DNA from: Mya arenaria
Taxonomy: Eukaryota > Mollusca > Bivalvia > Myida > Myidae
Assembly (NCBI RefSeq): GCF_026914265.1
Contig: NC_069125.1
Span: 72,139,546 to 72,203,545, forward strand
Direction of reading: 5' to 3'
Length of the DNA stretch: 64,000 nt
Shown here: positions 49,861-62,500 of the stretch, in pieces
How the letters are laid out: every line of letters starts with the position of its first letter
Numbering within the stretch: the stretch's first letter is position 1
Position numbers and translations under genes: made by a program
Notes under the pieces: model-generated
The model's input: only the letters and a program-made list of their open reading frames with translations
Databases searched by the model: none
What the model was told of the DNA's origin: nothing

Positions 49861-51264
49861 GATCTCCAAAAAAACTTGTATGTACTGGTGTAATGAAAAT
49901 TTTCATCATACAATATCAAACTTATGATAGGAGTGGAAAAAAAACGTCAAAAATAAATTGTGTCCATTCTGCCTGTGTTATCTTTTAAGTATATTGTCGG
50001 TGAATATTGACATATTGTTCCGATACCTTACACTACATTTTCTATTTTCGCGGAATAATTTTTGCTATTTATATATAATGGCACAATTTCTATAACTCAG
50101 GGTCACAGTGACAATGTGTTTTTGAAGGAAAAAAAATATTGAGGTGGCTTAAACTTTCCTGCTCTTATATTATTAATTTACTTGTTCTGTTTAAAAACGG
50201 AAAGCGTTTTTTTTTTATACATGTCGTTGCTAGGGCAAAAGTGCCCGAATGTTGTACCGTGGCATTGCGTTTTGCCGTAAAGGCAACACCCAAAGATGTG
50301 ACGCAAGTGTGTAGGAAGTACTAGTATTATAAAAAATACAAAAGCGAATTCAAAATCAGCCTTTTTTTAAATTTTGAGCTTAGATCGAGACGATTGATTT
50401 TTTTATATATAAAGTTGGTACTAGTGCATACAGTATATTTAGTATTTCTTTTCTAAAGGAGATCTGGGCATTTCGTTACTATGGAGAATAAGTTTTCAAC
50501 ATGTGTTTCGTTTTTGTCGCTTTATTTAAACTTTAAAACTGATGATGCTATTAAATGAACGGCCCAAAAGTGTATCACTTAATCCTTTGTTATTTATTAG
50601 GCTTATATAATCATTTACGCTTCAATACCATAAAGCAACATACCCCTGTGGCACTTTAATACATAAGTTGAGACCTGGTTGACGCGGGGAGCCACTTAGT
50701 GACGTAATGTGACGGTTTTAAAAGGGCGAGACGATCCGATCCGATCACCCCAGCCAAATACCTGATACAATATTGAGCCTGTTGAATAACTATCCACACC
50801 TACAATATGTACGTGAAGCCCAATTAAAATTGTTTTCGAAGTAAATACGAACTTGAATCATCGGTTTTATAATACTATATTGAGGAGGAATAGCGAAGAT
50901 TGCTGTCAATTTCATGTAAAAACGCAAGAATCATATAACGTTTAATACAAAAAGCAGCATGTATCGTTTACAGGTTTATGGGCAAAGAAAGCAAGCAAAC
51001 ACGTTAAATATCACAAAATAATACACGAAATAAATGAACAGTTTCAAAATGGTTCAGATACATGAGTAAAACAGCACAGTTTCTTTCAATCATCCACACT
51101 TTGAGTAACATGACGCTGTTAATCTTCGTTGATCGTGCATACTTGATTTAATTGCAAATACAATGTTTTTATGCTGGTATTAAATCATCTTGAAAGCGGC
51201 TAACACTTGTAGTATCTTGTTTTGGATGCACTCAGCGGTTAGTGTCATAAGTACAGTAGTGACG
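49861..51264. other. Spacer between twitchin and voltage-sensor copy B
   Basis: No coding segment. From about 50.1 to 51.06 kb it matches 34.1-35.2 kb, the upstream flank of copy A. It should contain the promoter of copy B and the 3' UTR of the long twitchin form. Confidence 0.5.
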
Positions 51265-54162
51265 TCACTGGATAGACTTGATCAGCTTTACAACGTCGAC
51301 GTCAGCACACGGCGAGGAACTCACAAATACGCCCAACGTAAACGTCCACAGACTGTTCCCTGAAGATAAATAAATACAAAAAAGCTAGACTATATAATCC
51401 ATTTTGCTAAAGTTCAATTACTATGTGTTAGAAGGCATTAATTGATCATTATTTGAGTGAAGTGTACTTAATTATTATTTGTAATCAACTCCCCAAATAC
51501 TAAACAAGACCGATAAAAGAACAGTAACCGTCTCTGTGATGTACCTCGGTGGTTGTTGGCCTCTACCGAAAAGACGCCGGCATCCGGGGCTAGAGCGGCG
51601 GGTATGGTGAGGCTGCTGCGGCCGTCCCCAAACGAGATCCGATACCGCCCGCTGTCATCCAGTACCTGAGAGCCCTTCAACCACGTAACTGGAATAATAA
51701 CCGTCAAATCCATCATGTAGCGCCACATAAATAAACTCCTTGCTGGCTTGTGATAGAAACTGAATGTACACATTTATTTTTTCAACAACTATTATCCAGT
51801 TCCGTTTGATAAACAAGCATTAAAAAATAATAATTTTAAATTAACGATCACCAACCTGTGTGGGCCTCATCCAGGGCGCAGGTGAAGACGACCTTTGCCC
51901 CCTCGTCAACGTGCTGGGATCGCGGGAACTCGAGGAATACCGGCCCCAACGGTTCCTCTTCCGGAACTGAAATATGATGGTGAGTATTGTGGATATGATA
52001 TTGTTACAGTAACAGTTCATATTATAAAAGTGTGGTCATTTGAAATCATACTGCAGCGCAGTTTATATACTAAGTATGAATCCATCGACAGATATCTCCG
52101 AGCCTTTAATGTAAAAAAATGGAACAAGAAATACTATGTGTTTCACGTATTGTAAAATACAAGTTTTGGGATATAAACAATATATTTAATTCACGTGTAA
52201 TACATTCGGCGATAATGTGTCAAACCTGATCACTTTTCATAAGGCAAAATGAGTTTTAGGTTAATATCAAATGATTAAATAATGCTTTAAAATCTGTTTT
52301 TGAGAGGGAAATTGTAATTGTAACTGAGTGGTTAATATAAACAAACAAAACTATTTTCAAAACTGATTGACCAAATGCCAGAGAAAGTTTCGTCAATTGT
52401 AGTAAACACATTTATAGTTAATAAAATCTTCTTCTTCTTCATTTAAAAAAATAGATTAGAAAGTATATTGGTAGATATATAATAAACAATGTATTTCATG
52501 CCTATCAATTTTGTCCATATCCAACAGTGAAAAAACAGCACATTGTATAGAAAAGTCCATATCACATATTACTGTTTTCCAAAAATCAACATGTGTTGAG
52601 TGCTATATCTTTACACACTTAATTATTGAAGCTTTTTACAGTATAAACTTACTATTCAGTATTATATATATTTTTGGAACGATCTCAATTTATAGAAGAA
52701 ATTATTTCAAATGTTTAATAGTTCAAGAATATGCACTAAATCATAAAGCGATTGATTTATGAAGTAATTTTTGACATGGACATTCCGGGAAAGTGTCGTA
52801 TTATAACTATGGACATATCATAAAAGAAATATTACGACAGTACGCTTTTCTGATGACCTGAATCACGCCGCGGTCTTGTTCGCTGTTTAGAGAGTCGTCC
52901 GTCTCGACGGATACGCGTTTACACGCCGAACTCGACGTGATACAGAACGTCAAAAAAGAGTCCTGTCATAATAGTCCCAATGTATACAAACAAATAATAA
53001 GCATAAACGCAAACGTATACTAAGAAAGTATGCTAACGTCCTACCATTGACATGGATAGTGAAGGAACTGGTTGCAGTGCCCGACTCGTTCGCGGCCTCG
53101 GCCCGGTACACCCCGCTGTCTTCTGGAAACACCTCGGCGATCACAAGCCGCCGGACTTCACCGGAAGCCTCGTACCGGAAATCGTCATTATGAGGTATTA
53201 CCTCGTTCCCTCTGTACCACGTCAACTCCGCATTTCCTTTCAAGTTTAAAACAACCTTTTATAATTGTATACTTTGAACAATAGTTCTTTTAAACTTTTT
53301 AAAAAAACGATAGTTGTCAACTTTACATTATGCTATAAAGTAAGGTTAATTGTTATGTAATACCCTTTGTTCAATTCTATTGTTACATCGTCAGATTTCC
53401 ATGAAACAATTGCGTATTTATACAGTAGAAATAGTCACTAGTATATGAATAACAGGAATTTGTCCGAAGCTTACCTTTGACCCGACACTCTATGACGGCC
53501 CGTTCTCCGTCCGCCACGGATAAGCCTTGAGGTGGTCGGACAAACAGTGGCTGGTCTGGGGCGGGCGCCTTCGCCAGACGGACACCGCCTGAAAAGGGTA
53601 ATGACGCGATTTTGTGTACACTAGATGATAATGCCCTTACTGGACGACTTTACCAACCCCGACATGTGCAATACTGTATTAAATACTGTTTAATACGCCA
53701 GATCACATATGAAAGTTCGACCTACTTTGTACATTGACTCTGGCGCTGACCTCAGCCCGGCCGCCGTCGTTTATGGCGATGCATTTGTACTCCCCGGCAT
53801 CAACCCCTGTTACCTCGATAACTGAGAGGGAGCACAGACCCGCCCGGTTCTTCGTCGTGATGGTGTCAATCAGCTTCACGTTCTTTGAAACGAAAGCCAA
53901 TGTGGATTGCATATTTTATTTACTAAGGGAAGAAATGCGCGTATATGAATTTTATGGAAAACTTTTTTTTTTGACGACCGACTTGCCTTATATACATAAG
54001 TTAAGTGATAAATTAAGTTAACTGTGTTTACCTGTCCGTCACGGAACCACTCGACGTCAGGTTCAGGATTCCCGGACACGTTACATCTCAACGTCAACCT
54101 CTCGCCGTCCGTTAACGTCTTTGGGCTTAGATCGCCGTCGAAATGCGGTGCCGTTACATCGT
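51265..54162 (-). CDS. Twitchin, alternative C-terminal part with three Ig domains
   Basis: Seven exons join in phase: 54032-54162, 53726-53882, 53475-53588, 53045-53236, 51856-51966, 51545-51688 and 51265-51359 (stop TGA 51265-51267). They encode three I-set Ig domains: residues around LTLRCNVSGNPEPDVEWFRD with DAGEYKCIAINDGG; ERAVIECRV with LTWYRGNEV and DSGVYRAEAANESG; and AKVVFTCAL with VTWLKGSQV and DAGVFSVEANNHRG. A 30-residue tail follows. The first exon starts in phase 1, the same phase as the Ser-rich exon, so the twitchin exon 56938-57118 could splice to either. Nematode and insect relatives carry several Ig domains after the kinase, which supports this as a long form. It could instead be a separate Ig-protein gene with an unseen first exon; the acceptor of the first exon is weak. 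Confidence 0.75.
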
Positions 54163-56190
54163 CTTCAAGTATCATTTGCATCAATATTGTTAGCATTATT
54201 ATTTGTTTAGCACATTTTGTAGGACAGAAAACCTTGAATACATATTACTGATACTTCATAAGCCTCAGCAATACGGAGTATGAATCAAATCACGACGCAG
54301 ACACTTTTACCTTTATCTCCAAAAACGATAGTATTTTTTGTCTCTGTTTTAGCCAATTCATAAAAACAATTTTATTCAGTTTCGTATCATTACATTAGAC
54401 CCTGTACAAGAAATACGCCCGAGGTGAGCTCTTACCACTGACCGCCCGTTTATTAGGCATATGCTTTACCAACTGAAAGAACTTGTCAATCTTACCCTTT
54501 AATTTATCGGGAACCAAGGAAACATTATGAGCATGGATCTTTTTAGATCGACGAAAATAAGCAATGATTTCTGATCCGCATTTTAAATAAAATGCATTTT
54601 ACATTACGCTATTCTAAGATGAGACTGTGTGCATTTGAAGTGCATTCTCTACAGACGACCTGCACAGTTCAAAGAAACATCTACACACCATACTCGACAT
54701 GAAATGCTTTGGCCGTTAGGCTGCGACTTAGGCTGCGACTTAAGTTTTACAGCTTACAAATGGAAAACAATGTGTTTTTTTTTCTTCTTTATTTTTAATA
54801 TTAAAAACAAAACACGTGTCAAACACCGCAAACAAAGTATCTCCAAGAAAAGTAAATAAATAAAATATTGCACATTCTCTTATGGGACGGGGCTCAGTAC
54901 GCATTTCCCTGAATCGATTCCAACTCATCGACAGGAAAACATACAATATGAATATACGACTATGACGCCTCTAGGGGGCGTGGTCTAACACGTGTCTAGC
55001 GGGCGTGGCTACGGACGGAAGCTCATGGGTGTACAGTATGGCCGTACAGAACATGAAACAGTGTCAACGGAACAGTTAAAACAGATAACTTTTAACAAAA
55101 ACATTGTCACTTGCAACTCCATAACATCTGATTTCTCTCCTCTATCATTCAAAACATAAGCTACATCAGAAACATATTAATTACATGTTATCTGACATGT
55201 ACATTTGGGTCTCTGCCTTCATGCACAATATACAATTTAATCATAATCAATAAATATTCAAAATAATTACTAAGATTATTTCCACAATCGATAAAGAAGA
55301 GTTTTCAACTAATAAACTATGGATATTGAAAATATTATAAAACTGAGATTTCAAAATTCATTCCGTTCTAAGCAAAGGTGTGTATCACAGTAATTGACAT
55401 TGTCAACATATATACAGTACTTGATTATATACAGAAGAAGCTACAGTCATACATGGTATACTACATGACCATATAGTTGAGGAGTACTGGCACATTCAGA
55501 AAGCGAGTTACACACATGTACAAATTATGTTAACATTACACAAGGTAGTATTTGTATTATAGACTATATGTGCTACATTGCCATGTATTGTAAGCTTTAT
55601 TATACATATAAAGGTAGTATGATGTGAGCAATGCAAAAGATTTAAAGTCTACAACAAGCTAATTAATTTATATTGATAACCAGTGAACATTCATATAGAA
55701 GCACACATAATCTCCATTAATAATGGACAAATAAATAGTTATTGATAAAACAAACAAATGAATAATACATCCGGGCCATATAAACCACATTCCTTTGCAC
55801 AGAAGATATACACATAATTTTACATAGATTTGACAGTTATACAAAAGTAAGAACGCAAAACAAGTCTTAATTTATTAATAACTGCTTCCTGTTGAAATCA
55901 AATCCAAAAAAAGGCAAACGATTGATAGTCAAAATGTAACTGTTAACAGGTTCTTTATTATTATGATTTCAGATTGAAACACAAACTTCTATTCCTCATA
56001 CACAACATTCAGTGTTAAGTTACAGTGTTCATTGTTACCGTGAATAGCACTTGGGTTATGGCAGCTGCCATATATGTACGTAGCGCACTGTGTTACGGTC
56101 ATACAGCGGGTGTGCAGTTAGTGACAGAGTGTCTATTGTGTCGCTACATGACTGGAGTACTGTACAACATCGACTAGGATAGGCAAGTCA
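54163..56190. other. 3' UTR of the short twitchin form, and intron
   Basis: About 2 kb with no coding segment. Candidate minus-strand poly(A) signals (TTTATT on the plus strand) lie near 55597, 55869 and 55955. Confidence 0.45.
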
Positions 56191-56597
56191 TTATGCAACA
56201 GACTCACTTCGCTTTGTGCGACGCGTTCCAGTCGAGTAGGAAGAGGTGCCATATTTAGATGATCGCGAGGACCTAGATGGTGAATAGTCCGTAGTGTAAG
56301 AGCTACCGAATCCACTAGAGCGGGGGCTACTCAATGTGCTGTACTTGTAGCTGGAGTCGCTGCTGTACTTGTTAGCTAGGTTGGACATACGGCGGGAGGA
56401 GAAGGGGCTAGCCATGGATGAATAGCTAGAAGTGGAGTAACTGGGAGTATAATACGAGCTTGATGTCGTCTGGTATGACGAGGTGTCATACATGTTGGAG
56501 CTTGTCAAGTTAGACTCCCGAGGAGTGGAGGACACACTGTACGAGCTTGGGGTGAGAGACAAAGAGCCCCGTCGCAACTTTCCACTGCCTGCACGGT
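56191..56597 (-). CDS. twitchin: Twitchin Ser/Tyr-rich terminal exon (short form)
   Basis: This exon encodes about 135 residues dominated by Ser, Tyr, Thr and Arg (for example SSYYTPSYSTSSYSSMASPF) and ends RRTKRSESVA. The sequence is low complexity with many potential phosphorylation sites such as RRGS and RRMS. Nematode twitchin has an Arg/Ser-rich linker at the same place, followed by more Ig domains; here a stop codon ends the frame. It therefore looks like an alternative last exon. Confidence 0.85.
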
Positions 56598-59500
56598 CTG
56601 CAAATATACAACAACAGTCAGTCAAGGGTTTCCCTATCTCTAGCAATAATTAAATATCTTTGGTCAACTTATTTTAACTAAGTTTCTAAACAATTAACAT
56701 GCATATCTTACATGTCCTTACATTATTGTATATTATGAAGGATAAAAGTATAAATGTTTTTTTTACCAAAGACATTTCTTGAAACAAGAGATTGTAGTCA
56801 AGCTATTGCAATATAGAGCAAAAATTCAAAACCGCTTGAATTCATAGTTGAATACAACATGAGTATGTTTTCTAGGGAATGTTTAGCATCTTCAGATAAT
56901 TTTATTGTGGTAATATAAAACTCCTCATCCTACTCACCTTCCACAATGACCTTGCTGCTGGTTTCCTTTTCACCGAGGGAGTTGATAGCAAGGCACCTGT
57001 AGACACCGGTGTCATCTACCTTAGCGGAGGAGATCTCCAGCGTGCACACACCGTGGAAGTACTGGATGCTGATGTGGTCGTTGGACTGTAACTCCCTACC
57101 ATCCTTATACCAGGTCACCTGCAAAGTCAAACATCAGTGTGTAAACATTAATTTACAGATTTAATAAATTAATAGTTGGCATGAACAAACCCCTTATTGA
57201 ACTTAAGCTATTTTTCACATATTTTCCTTTTATATATTGCTGTTAATAGCGTTAATAAATTAATAGTTGGCATGAACAAACCCCTTATTGAACTAAAGCT
57301 ATTTTTCACATATTTTCCTTTTATATATTGCTGTTAATAGCGAAGTAATAAACAGTGGATATTGTTACTGATATTTTCCCAACTACATGTAGCAACATTC
57401 GGTAGAATAGCCATGAACATTAATTTAAAGGAGCTTAATCATTATAACAATTAAGAGGGCAACAGCAGCCTTACAGTAGGTGGTGGTGTGGCATCGACGA
57501 CAGTGGACAGTTTAAACTCTCCGCCGGACTGGATGACACGCGGTCGCAGGTTGAAGTCGATGTCTGGCTTGTGATCAAGGTCCGGGGGAGAATATTCCTT
57601 CACCTCCGAAAATGAACGCCTGAAAACGAAAACAGGAATGTTAAACTGACTTAAAATAGTATAATGATTTGAAGACTTAATGTAGACGCAAACCTGGATG
57701 GTCAGTTTCAGAATCAGTAAAGCTTTTTACTTTCTTGACCAACACATTCTATATATCTCTAATGACAATAAATAGAAACAGGATCGTACCTGGTGCTCCG
57801 TGAGTAATCCCTGTCTATTGCGGGTTGTTCTGGGGCAGCTGAAACATGAAACATTGAAATATATGGCATCTGCACAATACTCAACTCAAACGATTTCTGT
57901 CAAGATCAACAGAATAGTCATGGTATAGACTGGTTTCATTTATTTTTATGGATTTTTTTATCTCCATACTTAAGTTTTGAAATATCTGTTTAGTTTACAT
58001 AAATGCATATTCATCATATTTTTTTTAAAAAGTGTCAGTTTTCAAATATTTTAAGGAAATGAAACAAGTCTTGTGAGAGTGCAAGTTTGTGAGCCACTTA
58101 CCATCAACCTTCAGAATGCCAAGCTCTTCACGCTTGCCAAAGGAGTTCTCTGCCTTGACGACATACTCTCCTTTGTCCTCCATCTTCACACGGCTGATCT
58201 TTAGTTCATACTCCCTCCCTCTGTACTTCTGCATGTACTTCACGCTCTGGGTCAGCTGGACGTTGTCAAAGTGCCTGGGAAATAAAACTTGCATGGTAAA
58301 ATACTCATATATTAAACAATCAAAAACTTTAAGTTGACATGATCAATAGCATTTTAAAATGATGAGAAACTGCTTAATTTGGAAGAAACAAATTGATTTG
58401 ATTAAAGTTTTCACAACGAAAAACCTCTTATGATAAATTTAAAATTAGCCCAACCAGGTAACGATTGGAGGGGAGGCAGCGATGATTTTGCAGTCAAACT
58501 TGGCAATCTGTCCCTCTGTAACATTGCACGTACGTGGCTTGCGAATAAATCTCGGAATGGCTTCACGGCGATCTACAAGTGATAGATAACAAGTTACATT
58601 ATGTTTTTTTAATGTAACTGGATTATTTTATTGAAATTTGGTTAAAGACATTGTTACAGCCATATCAATGTTGATATACATGTGTATGCATTTATACTGT
58701 ATAACAGTAACTGTAATACAGTTTAACAACAGCACACTTTGTATACTGGTTAATTATGTGGAAAAAAGGCCTTTTAATTTAAAACCATTATTTGATTGAC
58801 ATCTTACCGAAATATGCATCATATATACAATATTCCTTCGGGTTATGTTTTCTAAGGGAGCTATAGTTAGCGATACGACCAATAGCTGGCATTGGCATTG
58901 GCCAGTCAGCCTGAAAAATAGCAGTAAAGGAAATCAATTATAATTAAAATTGCTAAGAATGATCAATATATTTTGAACTTTATATTATAAGGGTGATGGC
59001 TCAGCTACTTCATAAATTAAACAATACCCCATCTTATAAAATTAACATTACAAATAGGCATACACTATTGCAGCAAATAAGTCTCATGGTTTGTTTAAAT
59101 AGTTAGGTTTCATTGAAAAGCAAAATATTACTTACGTATCTTTCACGAATTTTCGCCCGTATTTTGTCGTATCTGCTGGAAGGAATTCTATGAGTTCTAT
59201 CTGAGTGGTCTCCCTTTAGCCATGGGTGTTCTAATGACTGATGCACTGTCATACGGGCCCTTGGAATGGAAAACATGGTGTCAAAGTTGGTTTATGTAAT
59301 ACAGCTTCACAGGAACACACTGATTAAACAAATGTTGAACATAGTGCTGTCTCACACTGGAACTCAATGTTTGTCTGCGTTACGCCAACAAATTACAGGT
59401 CTGCCACTGTCACAATATTGAAAAATTCTGAGAAGGAATGTAATTTTACCTTTAATGTAATTTTTAGCATGTTAGACCCACATATATAAAACAAACTCTC

Positions 59501-62500
59501 ATTGCGACAACTTTATTGAGCACACCACAAGTAGGCTCCACAATAAAACAGACAACATAAACATTCAATTTACAATAAACCAAATCATATCTAGTTCGTA
59601 CTTGTTTATTCACTCAACTCTGGGTTGTGTCTTAAGAAATCGAAAATACAATAGGTAAGTTTTGCCTCATAAGCAGGGCCCCATTTCGTTACAAGATCTT
59701 TATAGTCTTAATTTAGAAAATCTAAAATATGTAGGTTACTTACAGACAGCAACTTGTTGATTGTTTTCATAATATTTCCTAATTTTTAGCTCTGTATACA
59801 AATTAAATAAACACAAAGCAAACAAACGAAAAAAAGGACACTAAGACAATTTCAACTTTGCCATAAGGTCTGGAAATGTCTGATATAATCCCATATACAA
59901 AACCAAGCTTAGGAAAGACAAACATTAAAATATGGCAAAGAAACCAGGAAAGAAATTGGCCAATACAGTTTCGTTGCACATATCCACAAGAAGGTACTTA
60001 CTGGGGTTGTTTGATTAGGAGTTTCTTGATAAAGTCCTTGCCTTCTTCCGAAACATTGGCGAAGGCGTCGGTATCGAAATCCCAGTCTCCCGACCTGACG
60101 TTGTCCAGGGTCTCCAGGTCGTCCTCGCCCGCAAAGGGGGACAACCCACTCAGCCTGAACAGTAAACAAACGGGGTAAACTTGACTTAAAGGATCTTCAA
60201 AATCATATACAACATAATTAACATCTAAATTTCTATATAATTTACAGCTACATTTCTGTATATTTCAGCCAAATGAACAGATATGAACTTATCTACTACA
60301 AAGTTGTAAGCAGTTATTTACAATATGTTCGGCAAATCAAACAAGTACAATGTACAAACATTGTACATAATTATAATGAAGAGGTTTTGTAATTATAATG
60401 AAGAGGTTTTGTAATTATAATGAAGAGGTTTTGTAATAATCAAAGTTTGTGTTCTCTTACAGTACATATGCGAGGACGCCCACTGCCCACATGTCGGTGT
60501 AGAAACCCACAGGCTCGTGATCCACGATCTCTGGAGCAGCAAACTCCGCCGTTGCAGTTGTCACCTTCACCATCTCGTCAGGGTTCAGTTTTGTAGCCAG
60601 GCCAAAGTCTATGATCTTCACATTGTTGCTCTTCTTTGTCTCACACATCACATTCTCAGGCTGTATGGTACAAAATTCATTACTTTAGTTATCATTTTGA
60701 AATATAAAACAATTTTGTTATTTTTTTTTTAAATTAAGAAGACCTCCAAATTAAGATAAAAAGTATTAAATGTGTAAGTATAAATTGAACATTAGCCACA
60801 GGTAATACTTTTCATGATATACCGGTTACACGTAATCAAAATTAAATTAAAAACCAGAAAGAAAAGGTTACCTTGATGTCTAGGTGTACAATGCTGTTCT
60901 CATGCATGTGTTGTAGGCCATTGCAGACCTGGATCATGTAGTTGATCACCTCTGCCTCAGACATCTTGTAATCCTCTGCCGCTATACGGTCAAACAGCTC
61001 TCCTCCAGCCAGACTACACACAATAGAGATCATTTCAAATACTTAGCACTGTCACTCTTAAAACTCTATTCCCACAAAGTAACTATATTATAATTCAACA
61101 TCCTAATAGCCATAGAACTAAAGAAGTGTTCTTCTTGGATTTATTATAAATTTAACAACAGTCAGGAGTAACTTGGAGGCGTATAATCACCATATGTCCT
61201 CGTTACAATAAAAAGGGTAAAAGAACATGCAAAGAAAATCATACAAAACTAAGGGACACTGTTATCATGAAACAAGTGGTAATCCACATGGAGAACATAC
61301 AATTCCAGGATGAGGACCATCTCTGTCTTGTCCTCGAATGCGTCCTTCAGGTTGAGCAGTTTGGGGTGGTGCAGGTTGTTCATCATGTTGATCTCGTTCT
61401 TCACAGTGTACTTGTCCAGTGGGTAGGGCGTGTTGATGAACTTTGCAACAAACACACGCCCTGTAGACTTCTCCACGCACCGGTGGACAACGCCAAATGC
61501 TCCACTGATAGAAATAGAAGTATGTTTCACAATGGTAAAGAAAATTTGTTCTTGATGTATTCTTGATGTTTGGATTAGAATCACTCAATATTGCCTGAAC
61601 AGCCTAGTTAGTTACTAATCTAAGCAGAGAAGTTGCTGACAAAACCAGTATTGAATATCTCCCATTAAAGTGCCAAATTATAGAAATCTCTTTATCATTG
61701 TCACTGTATCATTTTACCCATAACCTTGAATATGACATTCATTCCTATTGCAAGACAATCATGCCATCATTAGGGTGGTGAGTTAAAATTGCTACCCAGA
61801 TTAACATGCCCCTACTAGTTGTGTGCCACTTCATTGTTGCAATTACTAAGATATACAGAGTTATGTGCCCCTACATTGCCCCAGTTACTAAGATATACAT
61901 ACCTGCCAAGCTCCTCAAGGATATCGTAGTAGTCATATACACTCTCCTGCTTCACCTCCACGGGCTGTGGCACATACTTCTTCCACAGGTCATAGTCTGT
62001 ACACAAAACATGTAAACATTAATGCAAAGCAACCTTGAGGAAACTATACCGCATCACATTATAATCACACAGCAATTAAATAATGAAAATGTTTCTTTGA
62101 AGATATAACAGAACTACTAAGTCATAAAATATAAGGATGATTAAAGAAACTATAACACTTACAAAGTTTGTCATAGTCAGCAATCTTTGGTCCATCATAT
62201 TTTCCTCTCTGTCTGCGACCAAATTCATCTGAAAGTAAGAAGAGCCATTATATTACATAAACTTTCAGAAATATTTCACAAACTATGAGTGTTTTACAAT
62301 GTAATGAAAGTTATGACATTGTATGTCACCAGCAATTCTAGCTGTGTGGTATATCATTATTACCAAATGTATGCGTATTATGATTATAAATATATATGCA
62401 AGAATTTTAAAACTTACTTGAATAAGTTCTACTAAAAACAAAGAAGTAAGCTATTGGTAAAATCATCTGAATTTCTTTAACATTTGTAGACTACTACTGT

